Shown: positions 34,203-42,690, counted from the first letter of the stretch. The stretch: DNA of 64,000 nucleotides from an uncultured Clostridia bacterium (GCA_944330115.1 CALVIN010000007.1:1-64000), one strand, 5' to 3'. The notes: generated from the letters alone by a model not told the origin. Numbers and translations: made by a program.

Positions 34203-36470
34203 TTATTTTACGGGTTTGTAGTCGTTTGCGTTCTGCACGTCGCGCAGGTCTACCACTTCAAAGTCGGCGGCGTTGTTGTCGGTGTCTGCGGCATTTTTGC
34301 GTATCACCACGCTGTGCTTGTTTATGTCGGAGACGGGCGTCCCCTCGCCGGTCTGGTTCTGCACGCCGTCGATAACGCCGAGCGCGTCGATAGTTGTTTC
34401 ATACTTATAGGTGAGCTTCACAGAGTACTGCTTGTTGTCTATTACAAGGGTGTCGAACTTTGTGTCGTATTCGCCTTCGGCAAAGGAGATGAGGGGATCG
34501 GGGTTGCCGGTGTCCTGTCCTATTATAACATACGTTCCGCCCGGCTCAAGCGTGCCCGTAAGGCCTATCATCATTACAACGAGTGTATTATCGTCGGTTA
34601 TCGTTGAGTAGTAAACGTAGTATCCTTCAAGCTCCACGGCTCTGTCGGTGGGGTTGTATATGCTTATAAAGTCGTTCGAAGTCTGCCCGTCGTCCTTGCC
34701 GCCGTTGCCGTACACCGACCATATTATAAGGTGGTCGGCGGGCGTTACCTGATCCTCTTCGGCCTCTGTAAATACAGAGTGCATCTCATACTGTTTAGGG
34801 GCGCTCTCCATGGCATACAGCGCCACCGTGCCGCTGTTTTCGTTGGCGGCTATAAGTATGTTTTTGCCGGTTGGCGACTGCGCGGCGGGTATAAAGTCGA
34901 TGCTCTCGGGCGCAACGTCGCCCAGCATATCGCCGCTGTAATCGCGCGAGTTGGCGTATGCCGCAACCGTCACGTCGTCAAAGTTTGTTATGTCAAAGGT
35001 CATAACGCCGCCCTGCCTTTCAAGCGCAACAAAGGCGTACGTCCTGCCGTCTATCGTCTGCACGTTCACGGCCTCGGGTTCGGGGCCCTTCTTCTTGCTG
35101 CGGCTGTCGAGCTCAACGTCGTCGTTGCTGCAGTTGAAGTAGGGGGGATACTCCTCGCTTGCCGCTATGTAGCTCTCTATCATGTCGCCGCTGTCGAACA
35201 CCTGCTCCATGGTTTCGGCGTCCCATACAGAGAAGGAGCGCGCGCCGAGGATGTAGTGTTTGCCCTCTTCAAGACCGTCGAATTCCGAATTTACAAGCAC
35301 TTCCACCTTGGTGTCGCCTATAACGTACTTCTCCACGTCCTCATAGTCGCCCCACTCGCGGGCGTCGCCCTCGTTTGCGGAAGCTATGTATGTCTTTCCG
35401 TCTTTTTCAAATACGGCAAGCCCGTCGGGCATATACACGCCCAAAACGTCCTGCGTCTCTATCTTGGCCTGCCCGTCCTCCAAAAGGTCGAGCCCGTTGC
35501 CCTGCACGCTGTGGTCCTTGAAGCCCAGGCCCTTTATATACTCAAATTCAAGAGTCTCAAGGTCGAGCGCGGCTATGGCGTTGGCCTCCTGCAGCGCAAC
35601 GTAGGCGGTACTCTCCGTCGCCGCTATATACTCGGGTTCTAAATCGAGCGAGGGAGGGGTGTCCTTCTTCAGCAATACCCCGTCCTCCACAAGTTTTTCG
35701 CGCTGTGCGTCGAACTTTTCAAAGGTAATGGTTGTAGCCTCGGGGGCGTCGCTTGCAAGATCCACCGCCGTAACGCTGCCCATGGGGTCGGCAATGCCCT
35801 CGCCGTACCCTCCGCGGGGCTCGCCCTCGTTTGCCGTGAGCGCCACGCTGCCGGCAAAGGTTATCATGTCGGGCTGAACGCCTGCAGGATATGCCGCAAC
35901 GAACGCGCCGTCGTAGTCAAGCACCACAATGGCGCCGTCTGCCGTGTAGTCGCTGTGCTGAACGGCCGCCGCAACAATGTCGAGCTCGGTGTTCACCGCA
36001 ACGCTCGTTATGTCGCCAGCCGTAAAGCCGTCGGCAAATTGGTCGGCGTTGTCTTTCACCACTTCGGCTATGTCTATTCTGTTTGTATTCTCGTCGAACA
36101 CCGTCTGCAGCTCATCTTCGCCGTATTTTTCCACAGTTGCAATGTCTATCGTCTGCGTCTTGCCGTTCACAAGGTACAGCTTGCCGTTGTCCTCGTTATA
36201 CTGCACTATCTCGGCAACGCCGCCTTCGGCGTCGGAGTCGCCCGTGGAATATTCGGCAACTTTGTTCCAGAACATGCCTTCGGGCGTTTCGGGCTGCTCG
36301 TCGGGCTGTTCGTCAGGCTTTTCATCGGGATCTTCATCGGGGGTTACAACTTCGCCGCCCTGGTCGGGGGTCTGGTCATTCGGGCCGCACGCCGCCGCGC
36401 ACGTCACGGTAAGGGCAGCAGCCGCCGCAATAAATGCGGCAAAAATTCTTTTAAGCTGTTTTTTGTTCAT
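34203..36470 (-). CDS. Exported lipoprotein with choice-of-anchor I propeller and lamin-tail domain
   Basis: A 755-residue surface protein. Signal peptide with lipobox TCAAAC (Cys about 28), then an acidic Pro/Asp/Glu linker (PDEDPDEKPDEQPDEQPE). Residues about 70-560 form a beta-propeller of the choice-of-anchor I type (VALTANEGEPRGGYGEG, YIASANEGDAREWGDYED, GPEPEAVNVQTIDGRTYAFV are typical). The last about 180 residues look like a lamin-tail domain (NDFISIYNPTDRAVELEGYY). Such proteins occur with secreted phosphoesterases; this one has no catalytic domain that I can see. GAGGTAACC precedes the ATG. Confidence 0.84.
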   Translation of the reverse strand: MNKKQLKRIFAAFIAAAAALTVTCAAACGPNDQTPDQGGEVVTPDEDPDEKPDEQPDEQPETPEGMFWNKVAEYSTGDSDAEGGVAEIVQYNEDNGKLYLVNGKTQTIDIATVEKYGEDELQTVFDENTNRIDIAEVVKDNADQFADGFTAGDITSVAVNTELDIVAAAVQHSDYTADGAIVVLDYDGAFVAAYPAGVQPDMITFAGSVALTANEGEPRGGYGEGIADPMGSVTAVDLASDAPEATTITFEKFDAQREKLVEDGVLLKKDTPPSLDLEPEYIAATESTAYVALQEANAIAALDLETLEFEYIKGLGFKDHSVQGNGLDLLEDGQAKIETQDVLGVYMPDGLAVFEKDGKTYIASANEGDAREWGDYEDVEKYVIGDTKVEVLVNSEFDGLEEGKHYILGARSFSVWDAETMEQVFDSGDMIESYIAASEEYPPYFNCSNDDVELDSRSKKKGPEPEAVNVQTIDGRTYAFVALERQGGVMTFDITNFDDVTVAAYANSRDYSGDMLGDVAPESIDFIPAAQSPTGKNILIAANENSGTVALYAMESAPKQYEMHSVFTEAEEDQVTPADHLIIWSVYGNGGKDDGQTSNDFISIYNPTDRAVELEGYYVYYSTITDDNTLVVMMIGLTGTLEPGGTYVIIGQDTGNPDPLISFAEGEYDTKFDTLVIDNKQYSVKLTYKYETTIDALGVIDGVQNQTGEGTPVSDINKHSVVIRKNAADTDNNAADFEVVDLRDVQNANDYKPVK

Positions 36471-36559
36471 GGTTACCTCACATTTTTATTTGTACCGCTT
36501 TCAGCTTACCTTAAAGATGTAAAAAATTTACGCGCAAACTCGTAAAAAAAATGTAATAA

Positions 36560-36615
36560 GTGCGGCATATGAAACCCCACCGTCGCTCCTTGCCGCTTCT
36601 TTAAGGTGCGAGGGG
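36560..36615. repeat. Fragment of the GGAGGGGTTTC repeat
   Basis: TGCGGCATATGAAACCCCACCGTCGCTCC resembles a joined piece of two repeat families between the lipoprotein and nadA genes. No gene lies in 36471-36773. Confidence 0.45.
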
Positions 36616-36667
36616 CTTGAGCCTTTGCGCGGATAAATTTTACATGCGCCATACATGCGCTATACCC

Positions 36668-36696
36668 TTGACCGCGTGCGTTTGTTGTGTTATAAT
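36668..36696 (+). promoter_or_regulatory. nadA-rrf2 promoter
   Basis: TTGACC (36668-36673), 17 bp, TATAAT (36691-36696). No Rrf2-type CCTATT palindrome like that of iscS is seen here. Confidence 0.82.
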
Positions 36697-36773
36697 CATA
36701 GTACGTTTATAGGAGTTAAATTTCCGCGCCGCATATATTTTGCGCGCCGCGCGGAAGCTTACGGAGTTTTTTG

Positions 36774-37688
36774 ATGTTAAAGGATATTCAGCAGGAGATA
36801 TTGCGCTTAAAAAAGGAGCGCGACGTGTGCATACTTGCGCACAGCTATATGAGCGAGGCGGTGTGCGAAGTCGCCGACTTCACGGGCGACAGCTACGCCC
36901 TCTCGGTAAAGGCCAAAACGGCGCCTCAGTCCACGGTGGTAATGTGCGGCGTGCGCTTTATGGCCGAAACGGTGAAGATGCTCTCCCCGCAGAAAAAGGT
37001 GATACTTGCCAGCCCCGAGGCGGGCTGCCCCATGGCCGAGCAGATGGATAAGGAGCTCATTCTGCAGCTCAAAGAGAGCATGCCCGGCTACACGGTGGTG
37101 GCGTATGTAAATACCACCGCGCAGCTCAAAACGGTGTGCGACGTGTGCGTCACCAGCTCGAGCGCGGTGAAGATATGCAGGGCAATTCCCTCCGACAAGA
37201 TAATCTTCATTCCCGATATAAACCTGGGCACCTATGTGCAGAAGCAGATACCCGAAAAGCACTTTCAGCTCGTTTCTGGCGGCTGCCCCACGCACGCCCG
37301 CATGACCAGGGACGACGTATTAAAGGCCAAGGCCGCCCACCCCGACGCCCTCTTTTTGGTGCATCCCGAGTGCAGGCCGCAGGTCACCGAGCTTGCCGAC
37401 TACGTCGGCTCCACCACGGGAATAATGGACTTTGCCGAAAAGTCGCAGGCAAAGGAATTTATAATAGGCACCGAAAACGCCATAGTCGAGCACCTTCAGT
37501 TCAGGTGCCCCGATAAAAAGTTCTATCCCCTCTCAAAGGATCTCGTATGCCACAACATGAAGCTCACCACGCTGTACGACGTTTTAAACGCCGTGCGCGG
37601 CGAGGGCGGCGAGGAGATCGTCATGGACGAGGAGACGAGGCTTGCGGCGGTAAAGTGCATAGAAAAAATGATAGAATACGGCGGTTGA
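36774..37688 (+). CDS. nadA: Quinolinate synthase A
   Basis: A 304-residue [4Fe-4S] enzyme condensing iminoaspartate and dihydroxyacetone phosphate to quinolinate for NAD synthesis. The three cluster cysteines are present: C85 (PEAGCPM), C171 (SGGCPTH) and C259 (DLVCHNM), with HSYMSEAV and GDSYALS substrate motifs. ATG 36774 is preferred to the overlapping TTG at 36771. nadB and nadC are not adjacent, unusual for the pathway. It is followed 6 nt later by an Rrf2 regulator gene, so Fe-S status probably links to it. Confidence 0.95.
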   Translation: MLKDIQQEILRLKKERDVCILAHSYMSEAVCEVADFTGDSYALSVKAKTAPQSTVVMCGVRFMAETVKMLSPQKKVILASPEAGCPMAEQMDKELILQLKESMPGYTVVAYVNTTAQLKTVCDVCVTSSSAVKICRAIPSDKIIFIPDINLGTYVQKQIPEKHFQLVSGGCPTHARMTRDDVLKAKAAHPDALFLVHPECRPQVTELADYVGSTTGIMDFAEKSQAKEFIIGTENAIVEHLQFRCPDKKFYPLSKDLVCHNMKLTTLYDVLNAVRGEGGEEIVMDEETRLAAVKCIEKMIEYGG

Positions 37689-37694
37689 TGCGTT

Positions 37695-38093
37695 ATGATG
37701 ATAACAACAAAGGGGCGCAACGCCTTAAAGGTGATGATAGACCTCGCCCAACACAACGACGGCAGCAATATTTCGCTGACCGACATAGCCGAGCGCCAGC
37801 ATGAGAGCGTGAAGTATCTCGAGGCCGTAATGGGCCCGCTCTCTCAGGCGGGGCTGGTGGTGTCTTTCCGCGGCAAATCGGGCGGCTACCGCCTTGCAAA
37901 GCCGGCCGAAGAGTGCTCCGTGGGCGAAATAATAGTGGCGGCGGAGGGGCCTCTCGCGCCCGTGTCCTGCCTCTATTCCGACGTCCCCTGTGAAAACGCC
38001 GAGCACTGCCTCTCGCTCCCCTTGTGGCGCGAGCTCGACGAAGTGATAATGAATTTTTTAAATTCAAAAAAGCTCTCCGACCTGATAAAATAG
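37695..38093 (+). CDS. Rrf2-family regulator with three IscR-like cysteines
   Basis: A 132-residue winged-helix protein. The DNA-binding part is about residues 1-70 (SLTDIAERQHESVKYLEAVM, GGYRLAKP wing). C92, C99 and C105 (CLYSDVPCENAEHC) match the three cluster ligands of IscR rather than the cysteine-less CymR. It likely senses [2Fe-2S] supply and represses iscS-iscU through the palindrome at 38744-38762. Its start has no strong Shine-Dalgarno and may rely on coupling to nadA. Confidence 0.9.
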   Translation: MMITTKGRNALKVMIDLAQHNDGSNISLTDIAERQHESVKYLEAVMGPLSQAGLVVSFRGKSGGYRLAKPAEECSVGEIIVAAEGPLAPVSCLYSDVPCENAEHCLSLPLWRELDEVIMNFLNSKKLSDLIK

Positions 38094-38116
38094 TTTTATA
38101 TTTTAAGTTTTAAGGC

Positions 38117-38152
38117 GGGGCGCCGCGGCAAAATGCCGCGGCGCCCCTTTTT
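38117..38152 (+). terminator. Terminator of nadA-rrf2
   Basis: A 14-bp stem GGGGCGCCGCGGCA (38117-38130), AAA, complement to 38147, TTTTT. Confidence 0.9.
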
Positions 38153-38224
38153 GTATGTGCATGCAGGCACTTTTTTATAAAATATGGCGCGGCAGAGGCG
38201 GCAAAATGCGGCAAATGGCGGGCA

Positions 38225-38246
38225 ATAGTTGGGCATACTGCCCAAA
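38225..38246 (+). repeat. Degenerate copy of the TAGTTGCGGCATAT repeat
   Basis: TAGTTGGGCATACTGCCCAA; a minimal palindrome between rrf2 and the RNA candidate. Confidence 0.55.
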
Positions 38247-38291
38247 AAATCAAATATTGCAAAATAAAACTTAACATAGGTTAATTTTTAG

Positions 38292-38577
38292 TTGACAGCG
38301 GGGCGGTTAATACCTATAATATTTGTAGGATTTAAAGAGCGGGCGAAACGAGGACCTGCGGAAATGCGGCCTCCGCACAGCCCATGCGGAGCTTTTGTGT
38401 TCCTCCCGCGGCGTGCGCCCCGCTTGCAATCAAACATATCCTGCCGCGTTTGCGGCAACCATACATCAATTTTAAAGGAGAATGAGCCTATAAGTTCACA
38501 GTACGCATTTTGACTTTTCATTAAAACCTTACGTTTAGCAGTAAATGTCCCCGCATCGCGTCGGGGACATTTATTTT
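38292..38577 (+). ncRNA. Structured RNA candidate (possibly 6S RNA)
   Basis: Promoter TTGACA-17-TATAAT (38292-38320) and terminator AAATGTCCCCG...CGGGGACATTT + ATTTTG (38543-38577) frame about 250 nt without a gene. The RNA folds as GUAGGAU pairing AUCCUGC, then AGCGGGCG with CGCCCCGCU, then GAGGA with UCCUC, capped by CUCCGCA-CAGCCCA-UGCGGAG, followed by GCCGC-GUUU-GCGGC. The rod shape and position between an Rrf2 gene and iscS, near tcdA, recall Bacillus bsrA (6S), but I cannot see a clear 6S consensus. A tiny frame (M-S-L) after AAAGGAGA (about 38475) is not convincing. Confidence 0.45.
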
Positions 38578-38743
38578 GCGCCCTTTTAAGGTTTTCGCGC
38601 GCGGCGACGGGTCCTTGTGTGCGGCGGATAGGGGTGGAGCTGCCGCGCCGCAGAGCGCATAAAAAGCGGCGCCGTTCACAGCCCTTTGCGCCATACCATA
38701 ATTTTATAAAAATTGCCGATAATTTTTATTAAAGGGCATTAAA

Positions 38744-38777
38744 TCCTATTGACAAAATAGGAGTTACTTTCTATAAT
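38744..38777 (+). promoter_or_regulatory. iscS promoter with Rrf2-type operator
   Basis: TTGACA (38749-38754), 17 bp, TATAAT (38772-38777). The inverted repeat TCCTATT-GACAA-AATAGGA (38744-38762) spans the -35 box, and a related half-site GTAGGAATTAACTT lies just downstream of the -10 (about 38797). It is a good candidate target for the Rrf2 protein at 37695. Confidence 0.8.
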
Positions 38778-38857
38778 AATATCATACTAAATAAGTAGGA
38801 ATTAACTTCCCCGCGCGGCGTCAATGCCCGAACGATGCGGGAATAAGAGGAAAAAAA

Positions 38858-40060
38858 GTGGAAAAACTCAGCACAGTATATGCAGATAACGCGGCAACTA
38901 CCGCGATGAGCAGGACGGCGATAGACGCCATGCTGCCCTACCTTGATAAAATTTACGGCAACCCCTCCTCGCTGCACTCCGTAGGCCAGAGGGCCAAGGA
39001 GGCGCTCGAAGCCGCTCGTGCCGACGTTGCCGCCTGCCTCGGCGCCAAGCCCAACGAGATATATTTCACCTCGTGCGGCAGCGAGAGCGACAATCAGGCC
39101 ATACGTTCGGCGGCGCACGTAGGCGCGCAGAAGGGCAAAAAGCACATAATCTCCACGACGTTCGAGCACCACGCCGTGCTCCACACGCTCGAAAGGTTGA
39201 AGAGGGAGGAGGGCTTCGAAGTCACCCTGCTCGACGTCCACTCCAACGGCGTGGTCACCGCCGACGAGGTAAAGGCGGCCATCCGCCCCGATACCTGCCT
39301 CGTCACCATAATGTATGCCAACAACGAGATAGGCACCGTTCAGCCCATAAGGGAGATAGGCGCCGTCTGCCGCGAAGCAAAGGTCACCTTCCATACCGAC
39401 GCCGTTCAGGCCGTGGGTCACATCCCCGTCAACGTAGCCGACGACAATATTGATATGCTCTCGCTCTCCGCTCACAAGTTCCACGGGCCCAAGGGCACGG
39501 GCGTGCTCTATTGCCGCAACGGCGTGCGCCTGATACCCTTTATCGACGGCGGCGCGCAGGAGAGGAACAAGCGCGCGGGCACCGAAAATATTGCCGAAAT
39601 AGTCGCCATGGCGGCAGCGCTCAAGGAATCGTGCGCACACATGGAGGAGAACGCGGCAAAACTTGTTAAAATGCGCGACAGAATAATTGCCGCGCTCACC
39701 CAAATACCCCACTCCAAGCTCAACGGCGACATGGCCCACCACCTGCCCGGCACTATAAATATGTGCTTCGAGGGCATCGAGGGCGAGGGCCTGCTCCTTC
39801 TGTTGGACGACAAGGGCATCTGCGCATCTTCCGGTTCTGCGTGCACGTCGGGCTCGCTCGACCCTTCGCACGTGCTGCTCGCCATAGGCCTCCCTCACGA
39901 GGTGGCGCACGGTTCGCTCCGCCTCAGCCTCTCGGAATACAACACCGAGGAGGATGCCGACAGGATAATCGCCGCCGTGCCCGAGGTGGTGGAGTATCTC
40001 AGAAATATGTCGCCCGTGTGGAAAGAGATGGAGCGCGGCGAACTCAAACATATATTATAA
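38858..40060 (+). CDS. iscS: Cysteine desulfurase
   Basis: A 400-residue PLP enzyme taking sulfur from cysteine for Fe-S clusters and thio-tRNA. YADNAATTAMS at the N-terminus, TFEHHAVLHTLERL (PLP-stacking His), HTDAVQAVGH, Schiff-base lysine in SAHKFHGPKG (about 206), and the mobile-loop catalytic Cys in SSGSACTSGSLDPSHVL (about 328). It is NifS/IscS type I. GTG start 7 nt after AGAGG. It precedes iscU with a repeat in between; mnmA is not here. Confidence 0.96.
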   Translation: MEKLSTVYADNAATTAMSRTAIDAMLPYLDKIYGNPSSLHSVGQRAKEALEAARADVAACLGAKPNEIYFTSCGSESDNQAIRSAAHVGAQKGKKHIISTTFEHHAVLHTLERLKREEGFEVTLLDVHSNGVVTADEVKAAIRPDTCLVTIMYANNEIGTVQPIREIGAVCREAKVTFHTDAVQAVGHIPVNVADDNIDMLSLSAHKFHGPKGTGVLYCRNGVRLIPFIDGGAQERNKRAGTENIAEIVAMAAALKESCAHMEENAAKLVKMRDRIIAALTQIPHSKLNGDMAHHLPGTINMCFEGIEGEGLLLLLDDKGICASSGSACTSGSLDPSHVLLAIGLPHEVAHGSLRLSLSEYNTEEDADRIIAAVPEVVEYLRNMSPVWKEMERGELKHIL

Positions 40061-40099
40061 GATAAGAATAAGGTTTTGCTATAAAATATAAAAAATTAT

Positions 40100-40125
40100 C
40101 ATTGCCCAGCACATATGCCCTAACG
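40100..40125 (-). repeat. Copy of the TAGTTGCGGCATAT repeat
   Basis: Reverse strand CGTTAGGGCATATGTGCTGG then GCAAT; a family member between iscS and iscU. Confidence 0.6.
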
Positions 40126-40157
40126 AAAGCATATTCTGCGACAGTAAAACCCTACCC

Positions 40158-40256
40158 TGCCCTCCCCTCAAAGGGGAGGTGAGCAGAGCGGTCAAGTACC
40201 GCCCCTTCGAGGGGAGGTGGCGTGAACGTAAGTGAGCGACGGAGGGGTTTCACTCT
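40158..40256. repeat. Double short element inside the isc operon
   Basis: Two hairpins, CCCTCAAAGGGGAGG and CCCCTTCGAGGGGAGGTGGC, then GACGGAGGGGTTTCAC. It separates iscS from iscU; transcription may continue through it. Confidence 0.75.
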
Positions 40257-40347
40257 CCCGTTACTAAGATAACAGCAAATTAAACTTCACAATATCATGT
40301 AAATAACTTAAGGCAGGGTGCCCCTGCCTTAAAATAAGGAGTTAATC

Positions 40348-40782
40348 ATGGCACTTTACAGCGAAAAGGTTATGGATCATTTCAGAAATCCCCGCAACGT
40401 GGGCGAAATACCCGATGCCGACGGCATAGGCGAAGTGGGCAACGCCCGCTGCGGCGATATAATGAAAATTTATATCAAGGTAAAAGACGGCATCATCACC
40501 GACGTAAAGTTCAACACGTTCGGCTGCGGCAGCGCGATAGCTTCCAGCTCTATGGCCACCGAGCTCATCAAGGGCAAGCCCATATCGCAGGCGCTCGAGC
40601 TTACAAATAAGGCGGTTGCCGAGGCGCTCGACGGCCTCCCCGCATACAAGATGCACTGCTCGGTGCTCGCCGAAGAGGCCATCCGCGCGGCGATAAAGGA
40701 CTATTACGACAAGAACGGCATCGAGTACGATAAGTCGCAGTTCCCCGAGCCCGACGAGGACAAGGAGATACACGAAGACTGA
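40348..40782 (+). CDS. iscU: Fe-S cluster assembly scaffold IscU/NifU-N
   Basis: A 144-residue scaffold receiving sulfur from IscS. The three ligand cysteines are C35 (NARCGDIM, with the stabilising Asp), C60 (FGCGSAIASSS) and C104 (KMHCSVLAEEA). The typical N-terminus MALYSEKVMDHFRNPRNVG and an acidic tail. The standard LPPVK chaperone motif is not evident, as in many Clostridia. AAGGAGTTAATC precedes the ATG. Likely controlled with iscS. Confidence 0.95.
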   Translation: MALYSEKVMDHFRNPRNVGEIPDADGIGEVGNARCGDIMKIYIKVKDGIITDVKFNTFGCGSAIASSSMATELIKGKPISQALELTNKAVAEALDGLPAYKMHCSVLAEEAIRAAIKDYYDKNGIEYDKSQFPEPDEDKEIHED

Positions 40783-40808
40783 GCCGTTTTACAAATTTGT
40801 AAAAAATT

Positions 40809-40896
40809 GCCGCGCCCGCATTTTGCGGGCGGCCCTATATTTTTGTTCGTAATTTTAACTATTTTGCCGCCCGCACAGCTCAGCGGGCGGCAAAAT
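40809..40896. terminator. Two hairpins after iscU
   Basis: GCCGCGCCCGCA-TTT-TGCGGGCGGC (40809-40832) then TATATTTTTG, and ATTTTGCCGCCCGC (40861-40874) with an 8-nt loop and complement to 40896. Confidence 0.8.
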
Positions 40897-40986
40897 GCTG
40901 TATTTTTGTGTGGTATTTTCTGTTTTTGTGCGCTTATTGAAAATGTGTGACATTTGGCGGAGGGCTTTTCATCCGCCGCGCATTTG

Positions 40987-41015
40987 TTGACCTTTTTTGC
41001 AATTTTTATTATAAT
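40987..41015 (+). promoter_or_regulatory. Leaderless promoter 4 (tcdA)
   Basis: TTGACC (40987-40992), 17 bp, TATAAT (41010-41015), ATAGGC, then ATG at 41022. Confidence 0.78.
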
Positions 41016-41021
41016 ATAGGC

Positions 41022-41753
41022 ATGTTCGAAGAGTTCGCCCGCTCGGAGGCCTTTTTCGGCCGCGAGCAAATGCAAAAACTTTATAATGCAAAAGCCGCGC
41101 TCTTCGGAGTGGGCGGCGTGGGCGGCTGGTGCGCCGAGGCGCTCGCGCGCAGCGGCGTGGGCGGCATCGACCTCTTCGACGGCGACGCTGTTTCGCTTTC
41201 AAACATAAACCGTCAGGCCATCGCCCTGCACTCCACGATAGGCCGCCAAAAGGCCGAGGTCATGGCGGAGCGCATACGCGATATAAACTCCGCGGCGGAA
41301 GTGCGCGCCTTCGATATGTTTGTCGACGGCGGCAACATCGGCGAAATAGATTTTTCCCGCTACGATATCGTGCTCGACGCGATAGATACGGTAAGCTCGA
41401 AGGTGCTAATAATAGAGCGCGCCGTGCGCGCGGGTATACCCGTGATATCCTGCATGGGCGCGGGCAACAAGCTGGATATATCCCTCTTCAGGGCGGCAGA
41501 TATATCAAAGACGAGCGTGTGTCCGCTTGCGCGGGCGGTGCGTTCGGCGCTCAAAAAAGTCGGCATATACAGCGGCGTAACGGCCATATTTTCCACCGAG
41601 CAGCCCAGGCAGATACTTGTGGACGAAGGAAGTTCGCCGCGGCATATCCCCGCATCAAATGCCTTTGCGCCCGCGGCGGCGGGGCTTGCGCTCGCGCGGG
41701 AGGCCGTACTTAAAATAATGGCGCGGGAGGATGAAGATGATAGCTCCCGATGA
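41022..41753 (+). CDS. tcdA: tRNA threonylcarbamoyladenosine dehydratase (ThiF/MoeB family)
   Basis: A 243-residue E1-like ATPase forming cyclic t6A in tRNA from t6A. ATP-binding LFGVGGVGGWCAEALARSG (28-46), DLFDGDAVSLSNINRQ (adenylate contacts) and DAIDTVSSKVLIIE. The start MFEEFA has no Shine-Dalgarno and is 6 nt after the -10 box, so the mRNA is predicted to begin at or next to the ATG. It overlaps ttcA by 17 bp. In Bacillus the homologue (yrvM) also lies near the cymR-iscS region. Confidence 0.9.
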   Translation: MFEEFARSEAFFGREQMQKLYNAKAALFGVGGVGGWCAEALARSGVGGIDLFDGDAVSLSNINRQAIALHSTIGRQKAEVMAERIRDINSAAEVRAFDMFVDGGNIGEIDFSRYDIVLDAIDTVSSKVLIIERAVRAGIPVISCMGAGNKLDISLFRAADISKTSVCPLARAVRSALKKVGIYSGVTAIFSTEQPRQILVDEGSSPRHIPASNAFAPAAAGLALAREAVLKIMAREDEDDSSR

Positions 41754-42570
41754 TAAAAAGGCGTGGGTGGAGCGCTCTATCATAACTAAATTCCGCAAGA
41801 CGATATGGGCGCCCTTTTTAGAGGCGCTGCGCGTATACGAGCTCGTCGCCGAGGGCGATAAAATTGCCGTGTGCATTTCGGGCGGGAAAGATTCAATGTT
41901 GCTTGCCAAGCTCTTTCAGGAGCTCAAAAGGCACAGCAAAACGGATTTTTCGGTGGAATACATCTGCATGGACCCCGGCTATAACGAGGCCAACTACAAA
42001 AAGATAGAGCAAAACGCCGCCCTTTTGGGCGTACCCATAAAATTTTTCAAGTCGGACGTGTTCGAGGCGGCAAACATAGTCGCAGGCGAAAAGCCCTGCT
42101 ATATGTGCGCGCGCATGAGGCGCGGCTGCCTATATGCCGAGGCGGCGCGGCTGGGCTGCAACAAGATCGCTTTGGGCCACCACCGCAGCGACGTGATAGA
42201 GACCACGCTGATGGGCATGTTCTACGGCGGGCAGATACAGGGCATGATGCCGCGCATAAAGAGCGCAAATTTTGCGGGAATGGAGCTCATACGCCCAATG
42301 TATTGCATCTCGGAGGACGATATCGAGCACTGGCGCGACTATAACGGGCTGGAATTTATCGCCTGCGCGTGCAGCTTTACGGCGCGGCTGGAGGACGACG
42401 GACAGGGCAGGTCGGTGCGCCGCGAGATGAAGGAGCTCGTGCGCGAGCTTAAAAAGCGCAACCCAGACGTGGAAAAGAGCATATTCAAGAGCATACACAA
42501 CGTTCAGCTCGACACCCTCCCCGGCTATAAGTCGGAGGGAGTGTGGCACAGCCTGCTCGAAAAATTTTAA
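41737..42570 (+). CDS. tRNA 2-thiolation/TtcA-like PP-loop ATPase
   Basis: A 277-residue adenylating sulfur-transfer enzyme. PP-loop CISGGKDSMLLAKLF (SGGKDS 48-53), CYMCARMRRG (about 122-131, the CxxC of TtcA) and ALGHHRSDVIETTLMGMFYGG. Family members thiolate tRNA, C32 in TtcA, using IscS sulfur, which fits its position after iscS-iscU-tcdA. The start is the second ATG, 6 nt after GGGAGG; the first ATG (41731) touches the Shine-Dalgarno. The last conserved Cys pair is reduced to CACSF. Confidence 0.87.
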   Translation: MIAPDDKKAWVERSIITKFRKTIWAPFLEALRVYELVAEGDKIAVCISGGKDSMLLAKLFQELKRHSKTDFSVEYICMDPGYNEANYKKIEQNAALLGVPIKFFKSDVFEAANIVAGEKPCYMCARMRRGCLYAEAARLGCNKIALGHHRSDVIETTLMGMFYGGQIQGMMPRIKSANFAGMELIRPMYCISEDDIEHWRDYNGLEFIACACSFTARLEDDGQGRSVRREMKELVRELKKRNPDVEKSIFKSIHNVQLDTLPGYKSEGVWHSLLEKF

Positions 42571-42659
42571 ATAACAAATAAAAAGTAACATATAAACACA
42601 GAGGCGGCGGCTATTCATACGGGCGGTATATTTTGCGGCAGTCGGTCCCCTTGCATGCG

Positions 42660-42690
42660 TTAATCGGCACATATGTGCCGCTCAATTAAA
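42660..42690. repeat. Copy of the TAGTTGCGGCATAT repeat
   Basis: TTAATCGGCACATATGTGCC then GCTCAATTAA; near-perfect palindrome 50 bp before the 63-aa gene. Confidence 0.65.

Noticed and set aside
38475-38490. Leader peptide ATG-AGC-CTA-TAA after AAAGGAGA
   Set aside because: Three codons only and no regulatory context; likely chance within the RNA candidate.
38771-40051. 426-codon reading frame opposite iscS
   Set aside because: Shadow of iscS in GC-rich DNA; composition is biased and without domains.
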